Source: Spectribacter hydrogenoxidans
Lineage (GTDB): Bacteria > Pseudomonadota > Gammaproteobacteria > Nevskiales > Salinisphaeraceae
NCBI RefSeq assembly: GCF_031846275.1
Contig: NZ_JAVRIB010000012.1
Span: 1-64,000, forward strand
DNA length: 64,000 bases
Direction: 5' to 3'
Every line of letters begins with the position of its first letter. The stretch's first letter is position 1. Below are positions 1 to 9,368 of this stretch, in pieces. The notes beneath the pieces were generated by a model. That model made no database searches. It was given only the letters and a program-made list of their open reading frames with translations, and had not been told where the DNA came from. The position numbers were made by a program, and so were the translations under genes.

Positions 1-557
1 CATCCTGACCTTCTCCCTTGAGGGAGAAGGGACGGTCGGATAGCGGGATGGCAGCCAAGAAAATCCGCCGAGCCGTAGGGCCGAATTCATTCGGCCTTTC
101 CGTCATCGCGAGGAAGGCCCGTGCCAGCGGGGCTGACGCGGCGATCTCCTGGCCAGATCACATCACCACCGAGCCGACAAGCCATCCCCTCGCCCGCCAA
201 GCGGGAGAGGGCCAGGGAGAGGGTTCTTCCGTGAAGCACCACAGCTTCGCCACCCCTCATCCTGACCTTCTCCCTCAGGGAGAAGGAACGGTCGGATAGC
301 GGGATGGCAGCCAAGAAAATCCGCCGAGCCGTAGGGCCGAATTCATTCGGCCTTTCCGTCATCGCGAGGAAGACCTGTGCCAGCGGCGCTGACGCGGCGA
401 TCTCCTGGCCAGATCACATCACCACCAGCGACAAGCCATCCCCTCGCCCGCTTGCGGGAGAGGGCCAGGGAGAGGGTTCTTCCGCGAAGCACCACAGCTT
501 CGCCACCCCTCATCCTGACCTTCTCCCTTGAGGGAGAAGGAACGGTCGGATAGCCGA
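1..557. repeat. Tandem ~255-bp repeat array
   Basis: Two near-identical units run 1-257 and 258-510, and a third starts at 511 and loses similarity near 557. Each unit begins CATCCTGACCTTCTCCCT and contains a stem formed by CCTTCTCCC and GGGAGAAGG (first copy 9-17 and 22-30), the palindrome CCGAATTCATTCGG, a segment running from GTCATCGCGAGG to GGCGATCTCC, and a GC-rich stem with arms close to CCCTCGCCCGC and GCGGGAGAGGG. A related block recurs at 599-640 with a better stem. No plausible coding frame is seen; reading frames through it only translate the repeat. It looks like a REP-type intergenic palindrome cluster amplified in tandem. Confidence 0.9.
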
Positions 558-598
558 ATGGTGACCAAGAACGCCCCTGGCACCTCCAGTGAGCGGAG

Positions 599-640
599 CC
601 ATCCCCTCTCCCGCCAAGCGGGAGAGGGCCAGGGAGAGGG
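599..640. repeat. Solo copy of GC-rich hairpin repeat
   Basis: CCATCCCCTCTCCCGCC is followed by AAGC and GGGAGAGGGCC, giving a stem of about nine base pairs. The same module occurs inside the tandem units at about 182-225 and 436-475. It lies just past the 3' end of the minus-strand ATP-grasp gene, so it could end transcription, but there is no T-run. Confidence 0.7.
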
Positions 641-680
641 CAAGGATGAGCGCGCGGGGACAAACACCCCGCCAGCAGCC

Positions 681-1904
681 CTACACGTAGTAGTCCAACT
701 CTTCCTGCGCCTTGAGCAGGTCCCGCAGCGTGTGCGGGTCCTCCCCGAAGAAGAACACCAACCCCCAGTGCGTGCCGAAGGCTGTGCGCTTGGTGACGGT
801 CTCCTCCAGCGGCTCGGCGAGTTCGTGGAACTCGTAGTAGGGGTGATTGGCGGTTTCCTCGGGAATCTCCAGCTTGCTGACCACGCGCCGCCGCGGGTAC
901 ACACCGAAGCAGCCCGCATGGCCGCTGGCGCCGGTGACCGCCTCGGGGAAGAAGGCGTCGATCTCTTCCTGCGTGGTCTTGGGGTCGAACACCAGGATGT
1001 TGGCCTGATAGGCGTTGAAGCCGTAGGCGCGCTCGATCAGCTCGAAGGCCTTGAAGCCCGGCGGCCGATAGGCCACCTCGCCGAAGTACATGGTGCCGTC
1101 CGAGGTCACGAAGTACTCCGGATGAATCTGCCCGAACTTGATATCGAATGTCTTGATCAGCTTCTCGATCTGCTCGGTAATCAGCGCCCGCCAGCTTTCC
1201 AGCTCCGGCGTGGCCGGCACGAACACCGAGTAGCCCAGCGTCACGTACTCCGAGATGTTCAGGAAGCAGATCTTGCCGTCCCACACCCAGGCTTCCACCG
1301 CGAATTCCCAGCCGTCCAGATGGCTTTCCATCAGCAGCGGGTACTCGCTCTCCGGGATGGTTTCGATCTCGTCGGCCGTACGGATCATCCGATGACCCAG
1401 GCAGCCGGCCTTGTCGAACGCCTTGAGATGGATCGGGTCATCCGGGTCACCGTCCAGCTTCAGCAGCGTCTGATTCACGCGCCGGAAGAAACGGTACACA
1501 TCGTCCATCTCGTGGGCTTCCTCGAAGATACCCACCCGGATGCCGCCGAGCTGCGCCCGGCGCTTCATCAGCGCCTTGTCGCGGAACAGCACCGCCTGGC
1601 CGTGCAAACGGGGGTTCTCCATCAGCACCGAGTTGATCGCCCCGGCCCATTCCACCGTTTCCTCGAACAGCGGAATGGCCACGTCCACGCCCTCGTCACG
1701 CAGGCGCTCGGCAATCTCCATCGACTTGTCGTTGAGGCGCTCGAAATTCCACGGGATGTAGGGAATGTCGTGCTCTTCGCAATAGTCCGTCGCCCAGTCC
1801 GGGGCCACCACCACGTACCGCCGGTCGAAGCGATCCGCCGCTTCGATGGCGCCCAGGCTCCAGCCGAGCAGGGCGACGTAGCCCTTGTCCGGATTCTTGT
1901 CCAT
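681..1904 (-). CDS. ATP-grasp domain protein
   Basis: The 407-residue product has the layout of ATP-grasp ligases: an N-terminal nucleotide-type fold (about 1-90), a central ATP-binding region, and a C-terminal lobe with the segments MESHLDGWEFAVEAW and PEYFVTSDGTMYFGEVAYRP, which resemble the nucleotide/Mg-binding strands of the family. The family joins a carboxylate to an amine or thiol through an acyl-phosphate; the substrate cannot be read here. The start at 1904 is chosen because GGAG lies seven bases upstream; an in-frame upstream start would add 22 residues without such a site. It is a lone gene facing away from the hsd operon. Function beyond the fold is not recognised. Confidence 0.8.
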   Translation of the reverse strand: MDKNPDKGYVALLGWSLGAIEAADRFDRRYVVVAPDWATDYCEEHDIPYIPWNFERLNDKSMEIAERLRDEGVDVAIPLFEETVEWAGAINSVLMENPRLHGQAVLFRDKALMKRRAQLGGIRVGIFEEAHEMDDVYRFFRRVNQTLLKLDGDPDDPIHLKAFDKAGCLGHRMIRTADEIETIPESEYPLLMESHLDGWEFAVEAWVWDGKICFLNISEYVTLGYSVFVPATPELESWRALITEQIEKLIKTFDIKFGQIHPEYFVTSDGTMYFGEVAYRPPGFKAFELIERAYGFNAYQANILVFDPKTTQEEIDAFFPEAVTGASGHAGCFGVYPRRRVVSKLEIPEETANHPYYEFHELAEPLEETVTKRTAFGTHWGLVFFFGEDPHTLRDLLKAQEELDYYV

Positions 1905-2263
1905 GAATACTCCGTTGCGTTGGATGAGACCATCGGCGAGGCGAGCACCGCCAGCGGCCAATCTCGCCAATCAGCGTGCCGCGAATCAGACCCGAATAAG
2001 GTCAGGATCCGCGCACCGCCGGATCAGCGACGATATCCACAGGGTAACAGGGAGAGGTGGTTGCCTTCTTGCCTGGCCGCGTGCAACGTGGCGACTGCTA
2101 AAGCAAGTTTAGTCGCGAGAACTCGGATCGGCGAGGTAAATGGATTCGGCAATTTCTGCCGTTGAACCCGCGGCGATGGGTGAATGTCTCCTAAGTGCCT
2201 ATATCGAGCGTTTGCGCTTCTAGCGTGCTAGCGGAGCACGCCCCTATTCATCTGGACCGGTTC
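1905..2263. other. Intergenic region between divergent ATP-grasp gene and hsdR
   Basis: This 359-base stretch holds no credible gene. It should contain the promoters of both divergent genes, but no convincing -35/-10 pair is visible. Two small symmetric elements are present: GATCCG/CGGATC at 2006-2025 with an 8-base loop, and CTAGC-GT-GCTAG at 2220-2231, 32 bases before the hsdR start. Confidence 0.6.
2220..2231. promoter_or_regulatory. Perfect 12-bp palindrome upstream of hsdR
   Basis: CTAGCGTGCTAG is a perfect CTAGC/GCTAG inverted repeat with a two-base spacer. Its position between the divergent genes and close to the hsdR start suits an operator for the restriction operon. No regulator gene is adjacent, so the role is inference. 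Confidence 0.35.
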
Positions 2264-5200
2264 ATGAGCAAATCTGACTTCACTTATGAACGTTCGAAAT
2301 CAGACAGCCCTCCGGGCGTCCGCGAGGTGGATCTGGAAACTGATTTTATCGACAAGCTGCGCGGCCTGAAGTACACCGTCCGGCCTGATATTCGTGACCG
2401 AGCTTCCCTCGAAGGAAATTTTCGTGAGAAGTTCGAAGCGCTCAATCGCGTCAGTCTCACCGACGGCGAGTTTGAGCGGTTGCTCGACGAGATCGTCACA
2501 CCGGATGTCTTCACCGCCTCGTGCACCTTGCGCGAGATCAACGGTTTCACCCGGGACGACGGCACGCCACTCAACTACACCCTCGTCAATATCAAGGACT
2601 GGTGCAAAAACACCTTCGAGGTCGTCAACCAGCTCCGCATCAACACCGACTACAGCCACCACCGTTACGACGTTTTGCTCCTGATCAACGGTGTCCCCAC
2701 CGTCCAGATCGAGCTAAAAACGCTCGGTATCAGCCCTCGCCGGGCGATGCAGCAGATCGTCGACTACAAAAACGACTCCGGGAGCGGCTACACGCGCACG
2801 CTGCTCTGCTTCGTGCAGCTTTTTGTCGTCAGTAACCAGACGGACACCTGGTACTTCACGAGTAACAACACCCGCCACTTCACCTTCAACGCGGAGGAAC
2901 GCTTCCTTCCGATCTACCAGTTCGCCGCCGAGGACAACACCAAGATCACGCACCTCGACGACTTCGCCGATGCCTTCCTCGCCAAGTGCACGCTCGGCAA
3001 CATGATCAGCCGCTACACCGTGCTTGTGGCCAGCGAGCAAAAGCTCCTAATGATGCGGCCATACCAAATCTACGCCGTGGATCGAATCGTCAAGTGCATC
3101 GAAGAAAGCAGTGGCAACGGCTATATCTGGCACACCACCGGCAGCGGCAAGACGCTGACATCCTTCAAGGCGTCCACGCTCCTCAAGGACAATCACGACA
3201 TCCACAAATGCCTGTTTGTCGTCGACCGCAAGGACCTGGACCGCCAGACCCGCGAGGAATTCAATCGCTTCCAGGAGGGCTGCGTCGAAGAAAACACCAA
3301 CACGGCCATACTCGTGCGCCGGCTGCTCTCCGACGACTACACCGACAAGGTCATCGTCACCACCATCCAGAAGCTCGGCCTCGCCCTCGACGAACAGAGC
3401 AAGCGCAACAAGAACCGCCAGCAGCGAGGCCAGGAGAAGTACTCGGACCTGCTCGAACCGCTCCGCGACAAGCGCATGGCCATCATCTTCGACGAATGCC
3501 ACCGCTCGCAGTTCGGCGACACCCACCAGACCATCAAGGCGTTCTTCCCCAGAGCCCAGCTCTTCGGCTTCACCGGCACACCGATCTTCGAGCAGAATGC
3601 CACCGTCAGGCAGATCAACGGCGATGTTCAGACACTCAAGACCACCGAGGACGTCTTCCAGCAGGAACTCCACGCCTACACCATCACCCACGCCATCGAA
3701 GACCGCAACGTCCTGCGTTTCCACGTGGACTACTTCAAGCCCGACGGCGAAAACCCGCCCAAACCAGGCGATACGCTGACCAAGCGGGCCGTGGTGGATG
3801 CCATCCTCGACAAACATGATTCCGCCACTGCGGGGCGACGCTTCAATGCGCTGCTGGCCACATCGAGCATCAACGATGCCATCGCCTATTACGAGCTGTT
3901 CAAACAGGTGCAGGCCGAAAGGCAGGCCGAGGGCCCCGACTTCGAGCCGCTCAAGGTCACCGCCGTCTTTTCACCGCCCGCAGAAGGTAACGCCGACGTC
4001 CGCCAGCTCCAGGAGGATTTGCCCCAGGAGAAGGCCGACAACGCCACCGAGCCGGACAAGAAGAAGGCCGCGCTCAAGCAGATCATCGACGACTACAACC
4101 TCAGTTACGGCACCAACCACTCGGTGGGTGAGTTCGATGACTACTACAAGGACGTCCAGCAGCGCATCAAGGATCAGCAGCACCCCAACACCGATCTTCC
4201 GGAAAGGGGCGCGGAGAAGATCGACATCACCATCGTCGTCGACATGCTGCTGACCGGCTTCGACTCCAAGTACCTCAATACCCTCTATGTCGACAAGAAC
4301 CTCAAGCACCACGGCCTGATTCAGGCCTTCAGTCGTACCAACCGCATCCTCAACGCTACCAAGCCATACGGCCATATCCTCGACTTCCGTGGCCAGCAGG
4401 CCAACGTGGATGAAGCCATCGCCCTGTTTTCCGGCGCCCAGGCCGACACGGCCCGGGAAATCTGGCTGGTGGACAAGGCTCCGAAGGTCATCGAACAGTT
4501 CAAGCAGGCCAAGACCGACCTTGACGATTTCCTCCAGTCCCAGGGCCTCGAACCCAAGCCCGAGGCCATCACAAACCTCAAGGGCGACGACGCCCGCGCC
4601 CAGTTCATCAATCGCTTCAAGGAGGTCCAGCGCTTCCAGACCCAGCTCGACCAGTACACGGACCTCACCGATGAGCAGAAGCAAGAAATCGAGCAGACGC
4701 TCCCCAAGGACGAACTGCGCAGCTTCCGCGGGGCCTATCTCGAAACCGCCCAGCGCCTGGGCGAGCAGCGCGAGAAATCGGGCGGCTCGGACAGTCCGGC
4801 GGTCGATCAGCTCGACTTCGAGTTCGTCCTCTTCGCCTCGGCGACGATCGACTACGACTACATCATGAACCTGATCGCGCGCTTCACCGATCAGGACCCG
4901 AAGAAACTCAAGATCAGCCGCGAGCAGCTCATCGGACTGATCGAGTCGGACGCCAAGTTCCTCGATGAACGCGAGGAAATCGCTGAGTATGTCCGCTCAC
5001 TGGAAACCGGCAAGCCGCTCAATGAGGACCAGGTCGGGGCCGGCTACCAGCAGTTCAAGGCCGAAAAGCAGGCGCGGGAACTGACCGACCTCGCCGACAA
5101 GCACGGCCTGCCCGCGGAGGCCTTGTCCGGCTTCGTGGACGGCATCCTGCACCGGATGATTTTCGACGGCGAGCAGCTCGTCGACCTCCTCGCACCGCTG

Positions 5201-5320
5201 GACTTGAGCTGGCGCGAACGGACCCGGCGGGAACTCGCCCTGATGGAAGATCTTGTGCCGTTGCTGAAGAAACGCGCCGGTGGACGGGCGATTTCGGGCT
5301 TGAGTGCGTATGAGCAATAA
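2264..5320 (+). CDS. hsdR: Type I restriction enzyme, R (endonuclease/translocase) subunit
   Basis: This 1018-residue subunit translocates and cuts unmodified DNA in complex with HsdM and HsdS. The nuclease core is visible as D136 in RYDVLLL and E150/K152 in VQIELK, with the same 14- and 2-residue spacing that I recall for EcoR124I. The superfamily 2 motor follows: Walker A TTGSGKT (291-297), DECH (410-413), FGFTGTPIF, and later MLLTGFDSKYLNTLYVDKNL with AFSRTNRI. The overall wording of these motifs is closest to type IC enzymes. The start at 2264 (MSKSDF) is preferred over an upstream start adding 23 unrelated residues. It is the first gene of a tight operon; hsdS begins 10 bases after its stop. 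Confidence 0.97.
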   Translation: MSKSDFTYERSKSDSPPGVREVDLETDFIDKLRGLKYTVRPDIRDRASLEGNFREKFEALNRVSLTDGEFERLLDEIVTPDVFTASCTLREINGFTRDDGTPLNYTLVNIKDWCKNTFEVVNQLRINTDYSHHRYDVLLLINGVPTVQIELKTLGISPRRAMQQIVDYKNDSGSGYTRTLLCFVQLFVVSNQTDTWYFTSNNTRHFTFNAEERFLPIYQFAAEDNTKITHLDDFADAFLAKCTLGNMISRYTVLVASEQKLLMMRPYQIYAVDRIVKCIEESSGNGYIWHTTGSGKTLTSFKASTLLKDNHDIHKCLFVVDRKDLDRQTREEFNRFQEGCVEENTNTAILVRRLLSDDYTDKVIVTTIQKLGLALDEQSKRNKNRQQRGQEKYSDLLEPLRDKRMAIIFDECHRSQFGDTHQTIKAFFPRAQLFGFTGTPIFEQNATVRQINGDVQTLKTTEDVFQQELHAYTITHAIEDRNVLRFHVDYFKPDGENPPKPGDTLTKRAVVDAILDKHDSATAGRRFNALLATSSINDAIAYYELFKQVQAERQAEGPDFEPLKVTAVFSPPAEGNADVRQLQEDLPQEKADNATEPDKKKAALKQIIDDYNLSYGTNHSVGEFDDYYKDVQQRIKDQQHPNTDLPERGAEKIDITIVVDMLLTGFDSKYLNTLYVDKNLKHHGLIQAFSRTNRILNATKPYGHILDFRGQQANVDEAIALFSGAQADTAREIWLVDKAPKVIEQFKQAKTDLDDFLQSQGLEPKPEAITNLKGDDARAQFINRFKEVQRFQTQLDQYTDLTDEQKQEIEQTLPKDELRSFRGAYLETAQRLGEQREKSGGSDSPAVDQLDFEFVLFASATIDYDYIMNLIARFTDQDPKKLKISREQLIGLIESDAKFLDEREEIAEYVRSLETGKPLNEDQVGAGYQQFKAEKQARELTDLADKHGLPAEALSGFVDGILHRMIFDGEQLVDLLAPLDLSWRERTRRELALMEDLVPLLKKRAGGRAISGLSAYEQ

Positions 5321-5330
5321 GGCGACACGC

Positions 5331-6554
5331 ATGAGCAAGAACGACAAACAACACGCGCTCGTGCCCCGGCTGCGGTTTCCGGAGTTTCGTAAGTTGCCGG
5401 GCTGGAACGAGAGTGCACTAACCGGTATTTGTGACGTCAATCCGAGTCACGACGGACTGCCGGAGTCGTTCTACTACATCGATCTTGAATCTGTTGAAGC
5501 GGGAACGCTACGGAATCCCAAACGTATTGAGCGCGCAAACGCTCCGAGTCGGGCACAACGATACCTTCGTGACGGCGACATTCTTTACCAAACAGTTCGG
5601 CCATATCAGCGGAACAACTTGCTGTTCGATTTCGGCGCCGAGGACGACTATGTTGCCTCAACCGGCTATGCACAGTTGCGGGCAGGTGAGAGCATCGGGT
5701 TTCTCTATCAACTCATCCACACCGACTCATTCGTCGAGCGTGTGCTCGCAAAATGTACCGGATCAAATTACCCGGCGATCAAGTCATCTGACCTTGAGTC
5801 GGTGAGTATCTGTATTCCGCCCGACGCTGCCGAGCAACGGAAAATCGCCGACTGCCTGGGTTCGTTGGATGATTGGATCGCGGCGGAGGGGCGGAAGCTG
5901 GAGGCGCTGCGGGATCACAAGAAAGGGCTGATGCAACAGCTCTTCCCTCGCGAAGGCAAAACCCGCCCCCGGTTGCGGTTTCCGGAGTTCCGGGATGCGC
6001 CGGAGTGGGAGCGTTTTCTATTGGAACAACTCGAGGATGAACGGCGCATCGAACTCGGAAGGGGCAAGGTCATCTCGCACGACGACATGCGTGCGAACCC
6101 CGGGCCGCATCCTGTGTACTCCTCTTCCGTCATCGATAACGGTCTCATGGGTACATATGGCGATTACCTGTTTGATGAAGAATTGATTTCGTGGTCGGTT
6201 GATGGCGGAGGGCACTTCTTCTATCGCCCTAAACACAAGTTCTCGATAACCAACGTTTCTGGATTCATACGCGTGCTGAGTGACGATATCATTTGCCAGT
6301 TTTTGGCCTATCAGTTACAGCGGCTGCACGCATCAGAGACGTTCAACTACGTGCAGAAGGCGCACCCGAGTGTTATTCGCACCCTGTATACCGTTGGCCT
6401 TCCCGATTCGTCCGAACAACAGCGCATCGCCGACTGCCTCTCCGCCATCGACGCCCTAATTACCACGCAGGCAGAGAAAATCAACGCGCTGCGCATCCAC
6501 AAACGGGGCCTGATGCAGCAACTCTTCCCGTCGCCAGAGGACGCCGAGGTATGA
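5331..6554 (+). CDS. hsdS: Type I restriction-modification specificity subunit
   Basis: The 407-residue product has two target-recognition domains (roughly 25-170 and 225-365), each followed by a conserved helical spacer. The halves are visibly repeated: RLRFPEFRKLPGW against RLRFPEFRDAPEW, and EQRKIADCLGSLDDW against EQQRIADCLSAIDAL, each ending in GLMQQLFP. It sets the bipartite DNA sequence recognised by both methylation and restriction. The start at 5331 follows AAGG; earlier in-frame GTG and ATG codons at 5304 and 5310 lie inside the end of hsdR. The variable domains look less GC-rich than the rest, as is usual for exchanged recognition domains. Its TGA overlaps the ATG of the prrC-like gene. 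Confidence 0.96.
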   Translation: MSKNDKQHALVPRLRFPEFRKLPGWNESALTGICDVNPSHDGLPESFYYIDLESVEAGTLRNPKRIERANAPSRAQRYLRDGDILYQTVRPYQRNNLLFDFGAEDDYVASTGYAQLRAGESIGFLYQLIHTDSFVERVLAKCTGSNYPAIKSSDLESVSICIPPDAAEQRKIADCLGSLDDWIAAEGRKLEALRDHKKGLMQQLFPREGKTRPRLRFPEFRDAPEWERFLLEQLEDERRIELGRGKVISHDDMRANPGPHPVYSSSVIDNGLMGTYGDYLFDEELISWSVDGGGHFFYRPKHKFSITNVSGFIRVLSDDIICQFLAYQLQRLHASETFNYVQKAHPSVIRTLYTVGLPDSSEQQRIADCLSAIDALITTQAEKINALRIHKRGLMQQLFPSPEDAEV

Positions 6555-7690
6555 GTGTTCAGCCCTTCACCGATTTGCCCGCGCTCGCCCGGCACCTGCG
6601 CGATGAGCTGGATGACAAGAAGTTCATCCTGCTCTACGCCTACAACGGCGTGGGCAAGACGCGCCTGTCCACAGAGTTCAAGAATCTCGGCAAGGGCGCT
6701 GAAGATGAAGACAAGCGCGATACGCTCTACTTCAACGCCTTCACCGAAGACCTGTTTTCGTGGGATAACGACCTGGACAATGACGCCGAGCGGGTTCTGA
6801 AAATCAACGCTGAATCGCGCTTTTTCGCCGGGCTTGACGAAATGGAAATGGACAACCGCATCCGCCCATTACTTGACCGATATGCGGATTTCGACTTTCG
6901 TATCGACACCGATAAGTGGGAAGTGAGCTTTTCGCGCGAGGTTCCGGACGACGATGGCCATCGCACCGAGGACGGCATCAAGGTGTCGCGGGGTGAAGAA
7001 AACATCTTCATCTGGTGCTTCTTTCTCGCTATCGTCCAGCTCGTTCTGGATGACGACGGCAGTGGTCCCTATGGCTGGGTCAAGTACATCTACATCGATG
7101 ATCCGATTTCGTCGCTGGACGACCAGAACGCGGTGGCCGTGGCAACGCACCTGGCCAGACTGCTCAAGGCCCCGGAAAGCCAACTGAAGACGGTGATCTC
7201 CACGCACCACGCCCTGTTCTTCAACGTGCTGTGCAATGAGATCAAACGGAAGAAGAACCGGCGCGACCGCTTCTTCCTCGCGCGTGATCGCTCGTCGCCC
7301 GGGTACATCCTCCGTGATACCGGCGACACGCCGTTCTTCCATCATGTGGCAGCGCTGACAGAGTTGTACGAGGCGGAGCGAAGCGGCGAGCTTTACACGC
7401 ACCACTTCAATATGCTTCGGGCGATCCTGGAAAAGACAGCCGGTTTCCACGGTTACGACAACTTTTCGGCCTGTATCAGACAGGACGACGATGATCTGGA
7501 CGGCGTGTTGCACGCGCGGCTGGTCAACATCCTCAGTCACGGAAATTATTCGCTCTATGAGCCACGGGAGATGCTGGAAGAGAACAAGGACTACTTCCGC
7601 AGGATTCTCCACGACTTCATCCAGCGTTACCCCTTTAACCCGGCGCTGTTCCCCAGCGAAGCGCCTGCGGAGGCGAGCAGCATTTCATGA
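6551..7690 (+). CDS. prrC: PrrC-like anticodon nuclease
   Basis: The 379-residue protein joins an ABC-type ATPase to a C-terminal nuclease region. Visible motifs are Walker A YNGVGKTRLS (31-40), FNAFTEDLFSWDNDL (61-75), the signature-like VSRGEENIFIW (145-155), Walker B/D-loop YIYIDDPISSLDDQN (179-193) and H-switch VISTHH (215-220). These match E. coli PrrC as I recall it. The catalytic triad described for PrrC (R320, E324, H356) corresponds to R290 and E294 in LRAILEKTAGF and H330 in NILSHGNYS. In E. coli PrrC sits silent on a type IC enzyme and cuts the tRNA-Lys anticodon loop when phage T4 Stp disables restriction. Here it overlaps hsdS and hsdM by ATGA junctions, so it is co-produced with them. 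The tRNA target is not predictable. Confidence 0.88.
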   Translation: MSVQPFTDLPALARHLRDELDDKKFILLYAYNGVGKTRLSTEFKNLGKGAEDEDKRDTLYFNAFTEDLFSWDNDLDNDAERVLKINAESRFFAGLDEMEMDNRIRPLLDRYADFDFRIDTDKWEVSFSREVPDDDGHRTEDGIKVSRGEENIFIWCFFLAIVQLVLDDDGSGPYGWVKYIYIDDPISSLDDQNAVAVATHLARLLKAPESQLKTVISTHHALFFNVLCNEIKRKKNRRDRFFLARDRSSPGYILRDTGDTPFFHHVAALTELYEAERSGELYTHHFNMLRAILEKTAGFHGYDNFSACIRQDDDDLDGVLHARLVNILSHGNYSLYEPREMLEENKDYFRRILHDFIQRYPFNPALFPSEAPAEASSIS

Positions 7691-9321
7691 CCAAAAGCGA
7701 CCAACAAAGACTCGGCAATATCCTCTGGAAGATCGCGGACGACCTGCGCGGGTCGATGAACGCCGACGACTTCCGCGACTACATGCTCGCGTTCCTGTTC
7801 CTGCGCTACCTCTCGGACAACTACGAGGCCGCGGCGCAAAAGGAACTCGGCAAGGACTATCCGGATCCCGACACGGTCGAGAACGGCGGGCGCACGCCAC
7901 TGTCCGTGTGGTATGAGGCGAACCCGGACGACATCGAGGCGTTCGAAAAGCAGATGCGCCGCAAGGCCCACTATGTCATCGAGCCGAAGTATCTGTGGAC
8001 GAACATCGCCTACCTCGCACGGACGCATAACGATGAGTTGCTCAAGACCCTGCAGGCGGGGTTCAAGTACATCGAGAACCAGTCATTCGGGAGCACTTTC
8101 GCGGGCCTGTTCTCGGAGATAAGGCTTAATTCCGAGAAACTCGGCAAGACCTATTCGCAACAGAACGCCAAGCTCTGCACGATCATCACGCGGATCGCGG
8201 AAGGCCTTTCCGAGTTCTCGACCGATGCCGATACGCTCGGCGACGCCTACGAGTATCTGCTGGATCAATTCGCGGCCGGGTCGGGCAAGAAGGCCGGCGA
8301 GTTCTATACGCCGCAGCGGATTTCCGACATTCTCTCCGGCATCGTCACCCTCGACAGCCAGTCACCGGAGGAAGGCCCACGATCCAAGCTGGCCAGTGTT
8401 TACGACTTCGCTTGCGGTTCGGGATCGCTGCTGCTGAACGTGAGGCGGCGCATGGTCGAAGCCGGCGGCACGATCGGCATGATCTACGGCCAGGAGTACA
8501 ACATCACCACCTACAACCTTGCGCGGATGAACATGCTGCTGCACGGGGTCAAGGACACCGAGTTCGATATCTACCACGGTGACACCCTCAAGAACGAATG
8601 GGACTGGCTTCGCGAGACCAACCCGGCTAAGAAGCCCAGGTTCGATGCCGTCGTTGCCAATCCGCCCTTCAGCTACCGCTGGACTCCGCGCGACGAGGCC
8701 AGCGAGGACATGCGCTTCAAGAACCACGGCGTCGCGCCGAAATCGGCGGCCGACTTCGCCTTCCTGCTGCATGGCTTCCACTACCTCAAGGATGACGGCG
8801 TGATGGCCATCATCCTGCCGCACGGCGTGCTGTTTCGCGGAGGGGGCGAAGCACGCATCCGCAAGAAGCTGCTTGAAGACGGACACATCGACACGGTGAT
8901 CGGCCTGCCCGCAAACCTGTTCTATTCGACAGGTATTCCGGTCTGCATCCTGGTCCTGAAGAAGTGCAAGCAGTCGGATGATGTGCTGTTCATCAACGCC
9001 GAGAAGTACTTCGAGAAGGGCAAACGGCAAAACTACCTCAACGAAGAACACATTGCGAAGATCATCGAGACTTACAAAGAACGGCCGGAAGAGGAGGTCG
9101 AACGCTATGCCCGGCGTGTCCTGATGGACGAGATCGAGGCCAATGACTGGAACCTGAATATTTCCCGCTACGTCAGCACGGCCGAACAGGAACCGGAGGT
9201 CGATTTGGCGGACGTGCATCGGGACCTGGTGTCAGTCGAGAATGACGTATTGGCGGCAGCGGCAAAGCACAACGCGTTTCTTAAGGAACTCGGTCTGCCA
9301 TCGCTACCAGGCCCCGAATAA
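7687..9321 (+). CDS. hsdM: Type I restriction-modification DNA methyltransferase subunit
   Basis: The 544-residue protein has the N-terminal helical domain of HsdM (from about residue 5), the AdoMet-binding motif DFACGSGSL (240-248) and the catalytic NPPF (325-328) of N6-adenine methyltransferases. KAGEFYTPQ near 203 is also typical. It methylates the host recognition site and forms the M2S1 core that HsdR joins. Its ATG overlaps the TGA of the prrC-like gene. In E. coli prr the order is hsdM-hsdS-prrC-hsdR; here hsdM is last and hsdR first, so restriction is transcribed before protection. Length and motifs indicate an intact gene. Confidence 0.97.
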   Translation: MTKSDQQRLGNILWKIADDLRGSMNADDFRDYMLAFLFLRYLSDNYEAAAQKELGKDYPDPDTVENGGRTPLSVWYEANPDDIEAFEKQMRRKAHYVIEPKYLWTNIAYLARTHNDELLKTLQAGFKYIENQSFGSTFAGLFSEIRLNSEKLGKTYSQQNAKLCTIITRIAEGLSEFSTDADTLGDAYEYLLDQFAAGSGKKAGEFYTPQRISDILSGIVTLDSQSPEEGPRSKLASVYDFACGSGSLLLNVRRRMVEAGGTIGMIYGQEYNITTYNLARMNMLLHGVKDTEFDIYHGDTLKNEWDWLRETNPAKKPRFDAVVANPPFSYRWTPRDEASEDMRFKNHGVAPKSAADFAFLLHGFHYLKDDGVMAIILPHGVLFRGGGEARIRKKLLEDGHIDTVIGLPANLFYSTGIPVCILVLKKCKQSDDVLFINAEKYFEKGKRQNYLNEEHIAKIIETYKERPEEEVERYARRVLMDEIEANDWNLNISRYVSTAEQEPEVDLADVHRDLVSVENDVLAAAAKHNAFLKELGLPSLPGPE

Positions 9322-9368
9322 TGATCGAAAAGCCGTTTGGCGCAACACCTAGGTTTTCAGGCAACCAG

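Noticed and set aside
1..640. CRISPR array
   Set aside because: The repeats are about 255 bases with no short spacers of even length, and the units are nearly identical throughout; no cas genes are present.
343..1284. Long open frames on both strands across the repeat array and the ATP-grasp gene
   Set aside because: They translate repeat DNA and the wrong frame of the ATP-grasp gene, with Arg/Pro/Ser-rich composition; only 681-1904 matches a protein family.
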